Below, in pieces: positions 48,648-59,046 of a stretch of 64,000 bases of DNA. This DNA comes from Streptomyces sp. HUAS MG91 (GTDB lineage Bacteria; Actinomycetota; Actinomycetes; Streptomycetales; Streptomycetaceae), in assembly GCF_040529335.1 (NCBI RefSeq), contig NZ_CP159534.1, forward strand, positions 62,001 to 126,000, written 5' to 3'. Made by a program: the position numbers and the translations under genes. The notes beneath the pieces are model-generated. The model saw only the letters and a list, made by a program, of their open reading frames with translations, searched no databases and was not told the DNA's origin. Numbering within the stretch: the first letter of the stretch is position 1; every line of letters begins with the position of its first letter.

Positions 48648-49301
48648 TCAGGGCTGATCGATCTGGGCGGCGGCCCGCTCCAGGTCGGCGACGGTCCCCG
48701 ACATGATCGTCCGTACATGGGTGGTGATGTGCCGCACGGGCCAGTCCCACCACGCCACGGCAAGGAGCCGGGCGACATCCTCGGCGTCGTAACGGGTGCG
48801 GATGAGCCGGGCGGGATTGCCGCCGACGATGCCGTAGTCGGGCACGTCGGCAGTGACCACGGCCCCGGCGGCGATGATCGCGCCGTGCCCGATGCGCACG
48901 CCGGGCATGACCGTGGCGCCGTGACCGAACCACACGTCGTTGCCGACGACGGTGTCGCCCCGCCCGGGCAGACCGGTGATCAGGTCGAAGTGCTCCGCCC
49001 AGGAACCGCCCATGGTGGGGAACGGGAAGGTGGACGGGCCGTCCATGCGGTGGTTGGCGCCGTTCATGATGAACCGGGTGCCCGTGCCCAGCGCGCAGTA
49101 CTTGCCGATGACGAGCCGCTCGGGACCGTAGTGGTACAGGACGTTGCGCGTCTCGAACGCGGTCGGATCGTCCGGATCGTCGTAGTAGGAGAAGTCACCG
49201 ACCTCGATCAGAGGCGACTTCACCAACGGCTTGAGCAGCACCACGCGAGGGTGCTCGGGCATCGGGTGGAGCACGGTGGGGTCAGCGGGAACGGGCGGCA
49301 T
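48648..49301 (-). CDS. CatB/Vat-type xenobiotic O-acetyltransferase
   Basis: 217-aa left-handed beta-helix acetyltransferase. The hexapeptide region reads [20 protein letters not shown], then [15 protein letters not shown] (with the conserved His nearby) and [40 protein letters not shown]. This matches the streptogramin A/chloramphenicol acetyltransferase (Vat/CatB) family, which moves an acetyl group from acetyl-CoA to a hydroxyl. Chromosomal Streptomyces copies are common; the natural substrate and any resistance phenotype are unproven. It is divergent from the TetR gene at 49401, which may repress it through GCGAC-N4-GTCGC at 49334-49347. Confidence 0.88.
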   Translation of the reverse strand: MPPVPADPTVLHPMPEHPRVVLLKPLVKSPLIEVGDFSYYDDPDDPTAFETRNVLYHYGPERLVIGKYCALGTGTRFIMNGANHRMDGPSTFPFPTMGGSWAEHFDLITGLPGRGDTVVGNDVWFGHGATVMPGVRIGHGAIIAAGAVVTADVPDYGIVGGNPARLIRTRYDAEDVARLLAVAWWDWPVRHITTHVRTIMSGTVADLERAAAQIDQP

Positions 49302-49333
49302 CGCGGAGTCGGTTCCTCTCGACTGAACCTAGA

Positions 49334-49347
49334 GCGACGGTTGTCGC
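49334..49347. promoter_or_regulatory. Candidate TetR operator
   Basis: GCGACGGTTGTCGC, 5-bp arms around GGTT, in the 99-bp gap between the acetyltransferase gene and the TetR gene at 49401. Short, so tentative. Confidence 0.4.
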
Positions 49348-49400
49348 GTTAAGATGCTGGCACAGCCCTGCCTCCTTGATCAACCGGATACCGATTGCCG

Positions 49401-50027
49401 ATGACAGACCCTCTGGACACGACGCCGGACCGCCGTCCGGGCGGCCGCACCGCCCGCGTCCGCACCCAGGTCCTCGACGCCGTGCGAGCCGAACTCGCCG
49501 AGGGCGGTCACGAACGACTCACGATGGAGGGGGTCGCGAAGCGCGCCGGAGTGCACCGCGCCACGGTCTACCGGCGTTGGCGCGATGTCGCCGGCCTGCT
49601 CGTCGACGTCATCGACGCCGCCGGCGAGATCGACTGGCAGCCGCCGGACACCGGCTCACTCCTCCGCGATCTGACGGCCCTCAACGAGGAAATCCAGGAA
49701 TCCCTGGTCGTACAGCCGTCGTTCGCCGTCGCCCTGATGGCTGCCTCGTTCCACTCCGAACAGGCCGCGCAAGCCCAGACCCAGCTGTGGACGGACCGGT
49801 ACGCGCAGTGCGAGATCCTCGTCGAGCGTGCCGTCGAGCGCGGCGAACTCCCCGCTCAGCACACGGACGCGCGGAGCCTGCTGATCGCCGCCACGGCACC
49901 GCTCTATCACCAACTCGTACTCCTGCGCGCCGATCCGGACCCGCGCCTCCCGGAACGGGCCGCGGAGGCGGCAGTCCTGGCGGCTGCCGCGGGCGCCTTC
50001 ACCGCCCGTCGGGAGGAGAGCGTGTGA
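49401..50027 (+). CDS. TetR-family transcriptional regulator
   Basis: 208-aa regulator. HTH: RTQVLDAVRAELAEGGHERL, TMEGVAKRAGVHRATVYRRW with RDVAGLLVDVID, a TetR form of the AcrR kind (VHRATVYRRW). The C-terminal domain is variable. ATG 49401 (MTDPLDTT) is preferred over TTG 49395. It is divergent from the CatB-type acetyltransferase gene and probably controls it; the ligand could be an acetylatable antibiotic or metabolite. Confidence 0.9.
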   Translation: MTDPLDTTPDRRPGGRTARVRTQVLDAVRAELAEGGHERLTMEGVAKRAGVHRATVYRRWRDVAGLLVDVIDAAGEIDWQPPDTGSLLRDLTALNEEIQESLVVQPSFAVALMAASFHSEQAAQAQTQLWTDRYAQCEILVERAVERGELPAQHTDARSLLIAATAPLYHQLVLLRADPDPRLPERAAEAAVLAAAAGAFTARREESV

Positions 50028-50169
50028 TCGAGGTACAGCGGGGCGCAAGTACCCGCCGGCAGGCGGTTTCCTTCGGATCAAGCCCGTCCGATGTCCGTGG
50101 TCAAAAAGATCTCGGATCAACAGAGCGGGCGACCTACGCTGAGCGCCGTCCGCACTATCTGGGAGAAGC

Positions 50170-50580
50170 ATGACAAGCAGGTTCACCGAGTTGACCGTTG
50201 ACTGCCACGATCCGGAGAGGCTCGCGGCGTTCTGGTGCGAGGTCCTGGACTTCAAGGTGATCGACCGGAGCGAGGGCAAGGTCGAGATCGGCTCCTGGGT
50301 GCCGACCGTCGAGGAGATACGGGCCCGTCAGATGCCGCCCACCCTGATGTTCATACGTGTGCCCGAGGGCAAGACCGTCAAGAACCGGCTGCACCTCGAC
50401 GTCAGCCCGATCGACCGCAGCACCGAGGACGAGGCGACAAGGTTGCTCGGCCTCGGTGCCGTCAGGGTGGACGTGGGCCAGGGCTCGGACCGGAACTGGG
50501 TGGTCATGGCCGACCCGGAGGGCAACGAGTTCGACGTCGTGCGCACCTTGGCGCCGCAGGACCAGCCAGGGGCTCGCTGA
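50170..50580 (+). CDS. VOC/glyoxalase-family protein
   Basis: 136-aa single VOC module: RFTELTVDCHDPERLAAFWC at the N-terminus (metal-site His/Glu region), LDFKVIDRSEGKVEIGSW, KNRLHLDVSPIDRSTEDEA and WVVMADPEGNEFDVVRT at the end, the common glyoxalase_6 pattern. Members bind a metal or small ligand; function ranges from lyase to immunity protein. ATG 50170 follows GGGAGAAGC. Convergent with the GH6 cellulase gene, from which a short hairpin (50604-50626) separates it. Confidence 0.85.
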   Translation: MTSRFTELTVDCHDPERLAAFWCEVLDFKVIDRSEGKVEIGSWVPTVEEIRARQMPPTLMFIRVPEGKTVKNRLHLDVSPIDRSTEDEATRLLGLGAVRVDVGQGSDRNWVVMADPEGNEFDVVRTLAPQDQPGAR

Positions 50581-50603
50581 CGATCTCCCAACGGAGCCGA
50601 GGC

Positions 50604-50626
50604 GCGCCCGGCCGATCCGGCCGCGC
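50604..50626. terminator. Short terminator hairpin
   Basis: CGGCC-GATCC-GGCCG core (50609-50623) extended by GCG/CGC, between the convergent VOC and GH6 genes. Modest stem, so tentative. Confidence 0.4.
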
Positions 50627-50640
50627 TCCGGTGCGGCCTG

Positions 50641-51600
50641 TCAGGTGCCGTTGATCAGGCGCGTCGCCAGGTCCGGGCTGAAGGTTCCGGCCGGGACGTC
50701 GGGAGCGATCCCGCACTGGCCGTCCGAGTTGCCCGGCGTCTTGACCCAGAGCAGCATGTCGCCGCCGCCTCCTTCCTGCGGGCGGGTGCCGAGCTTGCGT
50801 CCGGCCGGGTTGCACCACTCGCCGGCCAGCTTCCCGTTTCCATTGCGGCTGGTGTCGATCACGAAGTGCGAGCCGCCGCCGAGCGCCGAGTTCACCCCGT
50901 TCGCGTACGTCGTCGAGGCGCTGGTCGAGTAGTAGTTGGAGACGTTGACGGCGAAGCCGCGTACGTTGGCGATGCCCGCGCCCTTGAGCCGTCCGGCCAT
51001 GGTCGCGGCGTCGGTCCAGCCCGCGTTGCCCGCGTCGAGGTAGGCCCAGGTGTCGGGCGCCTTCGCCTTCAGCATCTGGGTCGCGTACGTGAGCATGCCC
51101 AGGCGGTCCTGGATCTGGGCGTCGCTCATGCAGTCGAAGTCGCCGAGCGCGTCCGGCTCGATGACGACGACGGCCGGCCGGTCCGCGATGGCCGCCGCGA
51201 ACGTGGAGATCCACGTCTTGTACGCGGCGACGCTCCCGGCGCCGCCCCCGGACTGGCCGCCGCAGGCGTCGCGGCCCGGGATGTTGTAGGCGACGAGTAC
51301 AGGCAGCTGACCGTGGCTTGCCGCCTTCCCGACGTAGCTCGCGACCTGCGAACCGGTGGATCCGGTGGTGAACCAGGCGGCGATGGGCTGTTCCGCGATC
51401 TGAGTGCGGATGGCGGCCGCGCGGGCGTCGGTGGGGTGTGCCGCGACCCATGTGGCCGGGTTCGAGGCGGTGTTGACGTAGAAGCCGTTCGTGTCGGACA
51501 GCGGATCGGCCGCGGCCGGCTGGGCCGTGGCGAGGGCGCAGGCGGTCACCGCCACGGCGGCCGTGGCGATCCGGCTGAAGGTCCTGCGGGTACGCGTCAT
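50641..51600 (-). CDS. Secreted GH6 endoglucanase/cellobiohydrolase
   Basis: 319-aa secreted cellulase. Signal peptide with Ala-rich cleavage region (about residues 1-31). GH6 landmarks: SDTNGFYVNTASNPATWVAA, LVAYNIPGRDACGGQSGGG (Asp111), VVIEPDALGDFDCM (general acid Asp150), DAGNAGWTDAATMAGRLKGA and LLWVKTPGNSDGQCG. Only the catalytic domain is present, with no cellulose-binding module, which is short for a secreted streptomycete GH6. It hydrolyses beta-1,4-glucan outside the cell. Same strand as and downstream of the GH9 gene, with a hairpin between them. Confidence 0.92.
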   Translation of the reverse strand: MTRTRRTFSRIATAAVAVTACALATAQPAAADPLSDTNGFYVNTASNPATWVAAHPTDARAAAIRTQIAEQPIAAWFTTGSTGSQVASYVGKAASHGQLPVLVAYNIPGRDACGGQSGGGAGSVAAYKTWISTFAAAIADRPAVVVIEPDALGDFDCMSDAQIQDRLGMLTYATQMLKAKAPDTWAYLDAGNAGWTDAATMAGRLKGAGIANVRGFAVNVSNYYSTSASTTYANGVNSALGGGSHFVIDTSRNGNGKLAGEWCNPAGRKLGTRPQEGGGGDMLLWVKTPGNSDGQCGIAPDVPAGTFSPDLATRLINGT

Positions 51601-51628
51601 TGCGTCACCTTCCTGTGTGCTGTGGGGA

Positions 51629-51650
51629 GGGCTCCTTGTGGGAGGAGCCC
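51629..51650. terminator. Terminator hairpin between GH9 and GH6 genes
   Basis: GGGCTCC/GGAGCCC stem with an 8-nt loop in the 69-bp gap. It could attenuate read-through from the GH9 gene into the GH6 gene. Confidence 0.5.
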
Positions 51651-51669
51651 GGTGGGGGGGAAGCCGCCG

Positions 51670-53892
51670 TCAGCGGGCGGCGGCGAAGGTCGCGACCCAG
51701 GCGAGGGCCGAGTTCCAGTTGATGGCGATCTCGTCGGTGCCGTACGAGTAGACGTCGTCGATGTAGCAGGTCGAGGGCGCGCAGCCGACGAGGTTCTGCT
51801 GGGCGACCGGGTCCGTGAGCACGGAGTTGGGACCGCCGGCCAGGGAGCCCTTCGGCGGATCCGGGAGGGCCGGGTCGATCTGGTGGGCCCAGATGCGGGT
51901 GTGCTGGTTGTGGCTGGCCCGCTCGCCGTAGCCGGTGACGTAGGACTGGTCGAGGGCGTTGCGGCCGAGGAGGTAGTCCATCGCCTCCAGGACGCCGTCG
52001 CGGTAGCGCGGCAGCCGGGTGAGATCGTAGGCGGTGGCCATGATCACGGCGTTGTTGGCGGTGACGCTGTTGGAGCCCCAGACGTACGTGCCGTCGGCGG
52101 GCTTGTTCGGGTTCGGGTAGCCCTGGGACCGCTGGTCGCGGACGAACGTCTCGGCGATCTTGACGATGCGGGCGCTCGCGGCCAGCGACAGCTTCCGCGG
52201 GAAGCGCTCGGGCATGCGGGCGACGGTGAGGTCGCTGAGCGCGCTGGTGTCCTGCCAGGAGAAGCCGTCGGTGGTGGCCTTCGCGGTGATGCGGGCGAGG
52301 TACCGGTGGTCGCGGGTGGTGGCGTACAGCTCGGTCGCGGCCCAGGAGAACTCGTCGGAGACCTGGGTGTCGTCGTAGTCGCCGCCGCCCGAGCCGTTGG
52401 CGTCCGGCGCGTACAGGTCGGGGTGCGCGAGCGCGGCGTCGAAGGCGGTCCGGGCCGCTCGCAGGCAGCGGGCGGCGAACTCCTTGTCGTACGGGGCCCA
52501 GACGCGGGCGGCCTGGGCCGCGGCCGCCGCGAGGTTCAGGGTGGCGGCGGTCGTCGGCGGGTGCAGGTAGCGGGGCTGGGAGTCCTTGTCGGGCTGGGTC
52601 GGCAGCGCCGTCCAGGCGAGGTCGTGCACCTTGTGCAGGGCCATGCCGGCGAGCGGCTGCCCCTGCGGGATCTGCATGCGCAGCAGGAACTCGACCTCCC
52701 ACCGGGACTCGTCGAGCACGTCCGGCACCTTGTTGGCGTTCTCCGGTACGGAGAGCAGCCCGTCGGAGGCGCCGACGGTGTCGCCCTGCCGCCGTGAGCG
52801 CTCGTAGGAGTCCATCAGTTGCCAGGCCGCGAGTCCGCCGTTGACGACGTACTTGCCCTGGTCACCGGCGTCGTACCAGCCGCCGCGCACGTCCTGGCGG
52901 TAGGAGCAGGCGCCGGGCAGGCAGGGCACGTCCGTGTCGCCCTTGTTCGGGGCGACGCCGAGGTGGCCGGCCGGGCGCGCGTAGGCGTCGCCCACGTACG
53001 CCGCCTCGATCGGGGTGCCGCTGCGGGCGAGGTAGAAGTAGCCGAGCGCGTCGCGGCGCAGGCCGGTGTACGGGTTGTCGGCGATGTCGAACGGCTCGCT
53101 GACGTGGTCGCCGACGGCGAGGGTGTAGCCGGTGCCGTTCGTGGTGTAGCCGGAGAAGTCTGCGATGTGAACGTGCTGGCCCGAGGCGTCGTCGTCGCCC
53201 TGGACGCGGGTGCGGCCGGTGCGCACGACCGTGCCGTCGGCCGCGCGCAGGCTCCAGTCGACCGGCCGGTCGCCGGGCTCGACGACGGACGCCTTCTTGG
53301 GCCCGTGTCTTTCGTACCCGACCTGGTTGACGTGGACGGGACTGCCGAAGTCGCGGCCCGCGCCGGGGGCGACGGATCCACCGGTCAGCGACACGTCGTC
53401 CATGCACAGCGTGAACGCCGCGGCGGCGCCGCCCTGTTGGAAGGAGAGCTGGCCGTGCAGGTCGGCCGACTTCGACGTCCCGGAGACGGTGAAGGTCTGC
53501 GGCTCGGGGGTGAGGGTGAGCGTCTTGTTGAAGGTGGTGGTGCGGGGCGGTACTCCGAGCTGGAGTACGGCGCGGATGGTGGTCGTGGTGGTCGCCGAGG
53601 CCGTGAAGCGCAGGGTATAGGGCTGGTCGGCCTCCAGCGGGATGCTGTCCTGCGCGATCATCGAGTCCCACGGATTGGCCGTTCCGGCCGGCACGTCGGC
53701 ACACAGTTTGCCGCCGTCGATCCGGGAGGGCGTGGAGCCGCTGCTCCACCACGGGGTCTTCACCTGGTCGAACGTGCCGTTCAGGACACGCTCGTAGGGC
53801 TGTTGAGGGTCGGGGGCCGCGTGCACCGCGGGTGCGGTGGCCAGCAGCACGGTGGGCAGCACCAGGGCATGCAGAAGCGTTCGGGGGCGCAT
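51670..53892 (-). CDS. Secreted multidomain GH9 cellulase
   Basis: 740-aa secreted enzyme. Signal peptide about 1-25; CBM4-like carbohydrate module about 30-175 (YERVLNGTFDQVKTPWWSSG to AFTLCMDDVSLTGG); Ig-like CelD_N domain about 185-270 (VHVNQVGYERHGPKKASVVE); GH9 (alpha/alpha)6 catalytic domain from about 280 to the end. Catalytic residues: the Asp pair in GGWYDAGDQGKYVV and general acid Glu721 in DEIAINWNSALAW. Usual length for this architecture. Cleaves cellulose to oligosaccharides for the CebEFG importer. It is divergent from cebE, so a CebR-type operator between the two genes may serve both. Confidence 0.92.
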   Translation of the reverse strand: MRPRTLLHALVLPTVLLATAPAVHAAPDPQQPYERVLNGTFDQVKTPWWSSGSTPSRIDGGKLCADVPAGTANPWDSMIAQDSIPLEADQPYTLRFTASATTTTTIRAVLQLGVPPRTTTFNKTLTLTPEPQTFTVSGTSKSADLHGQLSFQQGGAAAAFTLCMDDVSLTGGSVAPGAGRDFGSPVHVNQVGYERHGPKKASVVEPGDRPVDWSLRAADGTVVRTGRTRVQGDDDASGQHVHIADFSGYTTNGTGYTLAVGDHVSEPFDIADNPYTGLRRDALGYFYLARSGTPIEAAYVGDAYARPAGHLGVAPNKGDTDVPCLPGACSYRQDVRGGWYDAGDQGKYVVNGGLAAWQLMDSYERSRRQGDTVGASDGLLSVPENANKVPDVLDESRWEVEFLLRMQIPQGQPLAGMALHKVHDLAWTALPTQPDKDSQPRYLHPPTTAATLNLAAAAAQAARVWAPYDKEFAARCLRAARTAFDAALAHPDLYAPDANGSGGGDYDDTQVSDEFSWAATELYATTRDHRYLARITAKATTDGFSWQDTSALSDLTVARMPERFPRKLSLAASARIVKIAETFVRDQRSQGYPNPNKPADGTYVWGSNSVTANNAVIMATAYDLTRLPRYRDGVLEAMDYLLGRNALDQSYVTGYGERASHNQHTRIWAHQIDPALPDPPKGSLAGGPNSVLTDPVAQQNLVGCAPSTCYIDDVYSYGTDEIAINWNSALAWVATFAAAR

Positions 53893-54057
53893 TCCGGTCT
53901 CTTCCGTCGCTCGTCCAGTCGTCGGAGGGCCGGTCCGCTGTGGCGTCAGCGCCGATCGTGAGGGCGGCCCGCGGCGATGTCAACGGATCGGGCGCCGTCA
54001 GATTTTTTTGCCCAGGACACTTCCCCGTCACAGGAGTCTGGCTCTACAGTCCCGGAC

Positions 54058-54071
54058 TGTTACCGCTCCCA
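54058..54071. promoter_or_regulatory. CebR-like operator, copy 1
   Basis: TGTTACCGCTCCCA matches 11 of 14 positions of the CebR consensus TGGGAGCGCTCCCA, with the right half complete. It lies in the GH9/cebE gap, 166 bp from the GH9 start and 124 bp from the cebE start. Confidence 0.6.
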
Positions 54072-54167
54072 ATTTTTGGCACAGGCGGTACAGGATCGGT
54101 CGTTGCTATGGCGTCAAATAGCAGCTCAGAGAGACTTCTTGGGGTCGGAGCGTCCATCTCCGCCCCT

Positions 54168-54180
54168 TTACCGCTCCCAA
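54168..54180. promoter_or_regulatory. CebR-like operator, copy 2
   Basis: TTACCGCTCCCAA, identical over 13 bp to 54060-54072 and 15 bp before the cebE-like ATG. Two copies 108 bp apart would allow DNA looping by a LacI-type repressor. The remaining part of 53893-54194 shows no gene. Confidence 0.6.
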
Positions 54181-54194
54181 AACAGAGGAACATT

Positions 54195-55517
54195 ATGGGA
54201 CAGATACAGCGCCGGACCGAGGGTCGGGCACGCCCCCTGACGGGACGTCGGCGGCTCGCGGCGGCCGTCGCGATCGGTGCGTCGATGGCGGTGTTGAGCG
54301 CCTGCGGCAGCGACGACGGGACCAGCGGTTCGGGCAAGACTGTCCTGGTGGTCAAGACGTTCAGCCAGTTCGGCTACGAGGACCTGTACAAGCAGTACGA
54401 GGCCGCGCACCCGGACATCGAGATCCGCGAGGAGAACATCTCCCAACTGGGCGACTACGCGCCGAAGTTGCAGCAGTGGATGGCCAGCGGCCAGGGCGCG
54501 GGCGACGTCGTGGCCCTGGAGGAGGGCATCCTCACGCAGTTCATGCAGCGGCCGGACGCCTTCGTGAACCTGCTCGACCACGGCGCCGCACCGCTGCGGA
54601 AGAACTACCTCGACTGGAAGTGGCACCAGGCCCTCACCCCGGACGGCAAGACCCTCGTGGGCCTCGGCACCGACGTCGGCGCGCAGGGCATGTGCTACCG
54701 CAAGGACCTGTTCAAGAAGGCCGGTCTGCCCACCGACCGCGAGAAGGTCGGCGCGCTGTGGCAGGACTGGGACGGCTATCTCTCCGTGGGGAAGAAGTTC
54801 ACGGCGGCCAGGACGGGAGCGCACTTCTTCGACTCGGCCGGCTCGATCTACCAGAACATGCTGATGCAGCAGAGCGACCACACGTACTACACCAAGGACA
54901 ACAAGCTCGTCATCGACTCCAACCCGGCCGTGCGGACGGCCTGGGACAAGACGGTCGAGATGATCGACGCGGGCCTGTCGGGGAACATCGCCGCGTGGAG
55001 CCCGCAGTGGAACGCAGGCTTCAAGAAGGGCACGTTCGCGACGATCCCCTGCCCGTCGTGGATGCTCGGCACCATCAAGAAGCAGGCCGGCGACGCGGGC
55101 GCGGGCAAGTGGGACGTGGCCCGGGTGCCGGGCAACGGCGCGGTGCGCGGCGGGTCCTTCCTCGCGGTGCCCCGGCAGAGCAAGCACCCTGAGCAGGCGG
55201 CGGAGCTGGCGAAGTTCCTGACCAGCGCGAAGGGGCAGACGGCCGCGTTCAAGGGGAAGGGCAACTTCCCGTCCGCGCTCGCGGCCATCGACAGCGACGA
55301 CGTGCGTTCGTACCGGGACCCGTACTTCTCCGACGCACCGGTCGGCCGGATCTTCGGCGACAGCGTCAAGGCGCTGCGGCCGGTCTACCTCGGCCCGCAG
55401 AACAACCCCATCAACGACGCCGTCAGCAACTCGCTGACCGCGATCGAGCAGCACAAGCTGTCCGACGCCGCGGCGTGGAAGAAGGCCGTGTCGGAGGCGA
55501 AGCGCCTGGAGGACTGA
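54195..55517 (+). CDS. cebE: Cellobiose/cellotriose-binding lipoprotein (CebE-like)
   Basis: 440-aa extracellular solute-binding lipoprotein, family 1. Lipobox LSAC (Cys37). The sugar-binding fold starts VLVVKTFSQFGYEDLYKQYE and contains DVVALEEGILTQFMQRPDAF, LVGLGTDVGAQGMCYRKDLF and a closing NAGFKKGTFATIPCPSWMLG. ATG 54195 follows AGAGGAA. With the two permeases, GH1 enzyme and LacI regulator downstream it matches the known cebEFG-bglC layout for cellobiose use; the ATPase (MsiK in streptomycetes) is encoded elsewhere. CebR-like operators precede it. Symbol by locus resemblance. Confidence 0.88.
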   Translation: MGQIQRRTEGRARPLTGRRRLAAAVAIGASMAVLSACGSDDGTSGSGKTVLVVKTFSQFGYEDLYKQYEAAHPDIEIREENISQLGDYAPKLQQWMASGQGAGDVVALEEGILTQFMQRPDAFVNLLDHGAAPLRKNYLDWKWHQALTPDGKTLVGLGTDVGAQGMCYRKDLFKKAGLPTDREKVGALWQDWDGYLSVGKKFTAARTGAHFFDSAGSIYQNMLMQQSDHTYYTKDNKLVIDSNPAVRTAWDKTVEMIDAGLSGNIAAWSPQWNAGFKKGTFATIPCPSWMLGTIKKQAGDAGAGKWDVARVPGNGAVRGGSFLAVPRQSKHPEQAAELAKFLTSAKGQTAAFKGKGNFPSALAAIDSDDVRSYRDPYFSDAPVGRIFGDSVKALRPVYLGPQNNPINDAVSNSLTAIEQHKLSDAAAWKKAVSEAKRLED

Positions 55518-55792
55518 GCCCCGCCGCCGCGGCACAGCGTCGCCGCCGCGCCCACGGGGCCCGTCGCTCGACCGCCGCAGGAGTCCGGCATCACCGCCGC
55601 CCGCCGCGAGCCGGGCACCCCGCGGCGGCGTCGCGGTCCGAGGTCCGGTCTTTCCGGCCCCACCGCCCGATCGCCGCCGGGGCGCCCGGACTTCCCGGCC
55701 CCGCAGGGACACCCGCCCTTCCCGGCCCAGCCGGGGCCCGGACTTCCCCGCCCCGCGGGCCCGCCCACTCCCCCGCCACCCAAGGATCCGCC
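55518..55792. repeat. Low-complexity C-rich tract between cebE and cebF
   Basis: About four imperfect repeats of CCCGGACTTCCCGGCCCCGC type occur between 55638 and 55770 (TCCGGTCTTTCCGGCCCCAC, CCGGACTTCCCGGCCCCGCA, CGCCCTTCCCGGCCCAGCCG, CCGGACTTCCCCGCCCCGCG). No gene. Possible stem-rich 3' stabiliser of cebE mRNA or slippage product. Confidence 0.5.
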
Positions 55793-56764
55793 GTGACCAC
55801 AACCACCCGGCTTCCGCACGCCGGACGCACCTCACCCCGAGCACCCGCACCACCCGACGCGCCCAGCCCCCGGCCCCGCCCGCTCGCCCGGCTGGCCGCG
55901 CGCGGGACCCCGTACCTCTTCATCGCCCCGTTCTTCGTCCTCTTCGCCGTCTTCGGCCTCTACCCGCTCCTCTACACCGCGTGGGTCTCCCTGCACGAGT
56001 GGAAGATGGGGATGAAGGGCGACTTCGTCGGGCTGGACAACTACAGCAAGCTGTTCGGCGACCCGGACTTCTGGAACGCCCTGGTCAACACGGTCGGCAT
56101 GCTCGTGATGGCGACCGTGCCGCAGCTCCTGCTCGCGCTGGTGGTGGCGAGCATGCTCAATCAGCGGCTGCGCGGCATGACGTTCCTGCGCCTCGGGATC
56201 CTGCTGCCGATCGTCACGTCCGTCGCCGCCGTCGGCATCGTCTTCAGCCAGCTCTTCGACCGCGACGCGGGCATGGCCAACGGCCTGCTGCACCTCGTCG
56301 GGATCGGCCCGGTCGACTGGCGCGCGGAACGCTGGTCGTCGTGGGCGGCGATCTCCACGATGGTCGACTGGCGCTGGACCGGCTACAACTCGCTGATCTA
56401 TCTCGCCGCGATGCAGGCCGTGCCGAAGGAGCTGTACGAGGCCGCGTCGATCGACGGCGCCGGCCGCGTCCGGCAGCTCTTCGCCATCACGGTGCCGATG
56501 ATCCGGCCCGCCGTGATCTTCACCGTGATCTCGTCGACCATCGCGGGCCTCCAGCTCTTCACCGAACCGCTGATCTTCGCGCAAGGGTCGAACGCGATCT
56601 CCGGCGGCAGCCTGCGCCAGTTCCAGACCATGTCCATGTTCATGTTTGAGAAGGCCTTCAGGAACTTCGATTACGGATACGGCTCCGCCGTGGCCTGGAT
56701 GATCTTCCTGATCATCATCGTGCTGACCGTGGTCAACTTCCTCATCGTGCGGAGGACGAGGTAA
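55793..56764 (+). CDS. cebF: Sugar ABC permease (CebF-like)
   Basis: 323-aa MalF-type permease with six helices and a Pro/Arg-rich N-terminal extension (about 40 residues). The EAA motif reads YEAASIDGAGRVRQLFAITV. N-terminal TPYLFIAPFFVLFAVFGLYP is the usual first helix. GTG 55793 has AAGGATCCGCC upstream. Lies 275 bp after cebE, across a repetitive tract, and 2 bp before cebG. Forms the membrane channel with CebG. Confidence 0.9.
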   Translation: MTTTTRLPHAGRTSPRAPAPPDAPSPRPRPLARLAARGTPYLFIAPFFVLFAVFGLYPLLYTAWVSLHEWKMGMKGDFVGLDNYSKLFGDPDFWNALVNTVGMLVMATVPQLLLALVVASMLNQRLRGMTFLRLGILLPIVTSVAAVGIVFSQLFDRDAGMANGLLHLVGIGPVDWRAERWSSWAAISTMVDWRWTGYNSLIYLAAMQAVPKELYEAASIDGAGRVRQLFAITVPMIRPAVIFTVISSTIAGLQLFTEPLIFAQGSNAISGGSLRQFQTMSMFMFEKAFRNFDYGYGSAVAWMIFLIIIVLTVVNFLIVRRTR

Positions 56765-56766
56765 CC

Positions 56767-57584
56767 GTGCGCAAGAACTCCCCGCTCGCCTATGTCACGC
56801 TGATCGCCGCGATCCTGCTGTCCGCGTTCCCGCTCTACTGGCTGCTCGTCGTCGCCACCCGGGGCAGCGACGTGGTCGGCGACTGGCCTCCCCCGTTGCT
56901 GCCCGGCGGTCAACTCGCCGACAACATCGGGCGGTTGTTCGCCGCCGACGGCGCCCACTTCGCGAAGGCGCTGCTCAACTCGGCGATCGCGTCCCTGACG
57001 GTGACCGTCTCCGTGGTCTTCTTCAGCACCCTGGCCGGCTTCGCCTTCGCCAAACTGCGCTTCAAGGGCCGCGACGTCCTGCTGATCTGCATCCTGGGCA
57101 CGATGATGGTGCCGGTCCAGATGGGCATCATCCCGCTCTACATGATCATGGTGAAGTTCGGCTGGGTGAACCAGCTGCAGGCCGTCATCGTGCCGTTCCT
57201 CGTCTCGGCGTTCGGCGTCTTCCTGATGCGCCAGTACACCGAGCAGACCGTGCCCGACGAGCTGATCGAGGCGGCCCGCGTCGACGGCGCGCACACCTTC
57301 CGCATCTACTGGACCGTGGTCCTGCCCGCGCTGCGCCCGGGAGCCGGCGTGCTCGCGCTGTTCACGTTCATGGGCGCCTGGAACGAGTTCCTGTGGCCGC
57401 TGGCGGTTCTCGAACAGGACAACCCCACCGTGCAGTTCGCCCTGAACCAGCTCTCCACCAGCTACTACACCGACTACTCCCTGATGTTCACCGGGGCCCT
57501 GGTCGCCATCGTCCCGCTGCTCGTCGTCTTCGTCATCTCGGGACGCCAGATCATCGGCGGCATCATGGAAGGAGCCGTCAAGGC

Positions 57585-57588
<4 letters not shown>
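56767..57588 (+). CDS. cebG: Sugar ABC permease (CebG-like)
   Basis: 273-aa MalG-type permease with six helices: SPLAYVTLIAAILLSAFPLY to the closing VVFVISGRQIIGGIMEGAVK. The EAA motif is IEAARVDGAHTFRIYWTVVL. GTG 56767 lies 2 bp after the cebF stop and the stop overlaps the bglC ATG, so cebF-cebG-bglC is one tightly coupled message. Partner of CebF in oligosaccharide uptake. Confidence 0.92.
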
Positions 57589-58994
<1,406 letters not shown>

Positions 58995-59046
58995 CACCCA
59001 CGCCTTAAAGTGACAGCCACAGCCGCCGCAACCAGGAGCCGCACGC

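Noticed and set aside
50866..52797. 643-aa plus-strand ORF antisense to GH6/GH9
   Set aside because: Antisense to intact cellulase genes; composition biased, no domain.
54168..55853. 561-aa minus-strand ORF antisense to cebE
   Set aside because: Shadow of the binding-protein gene; no start signal.
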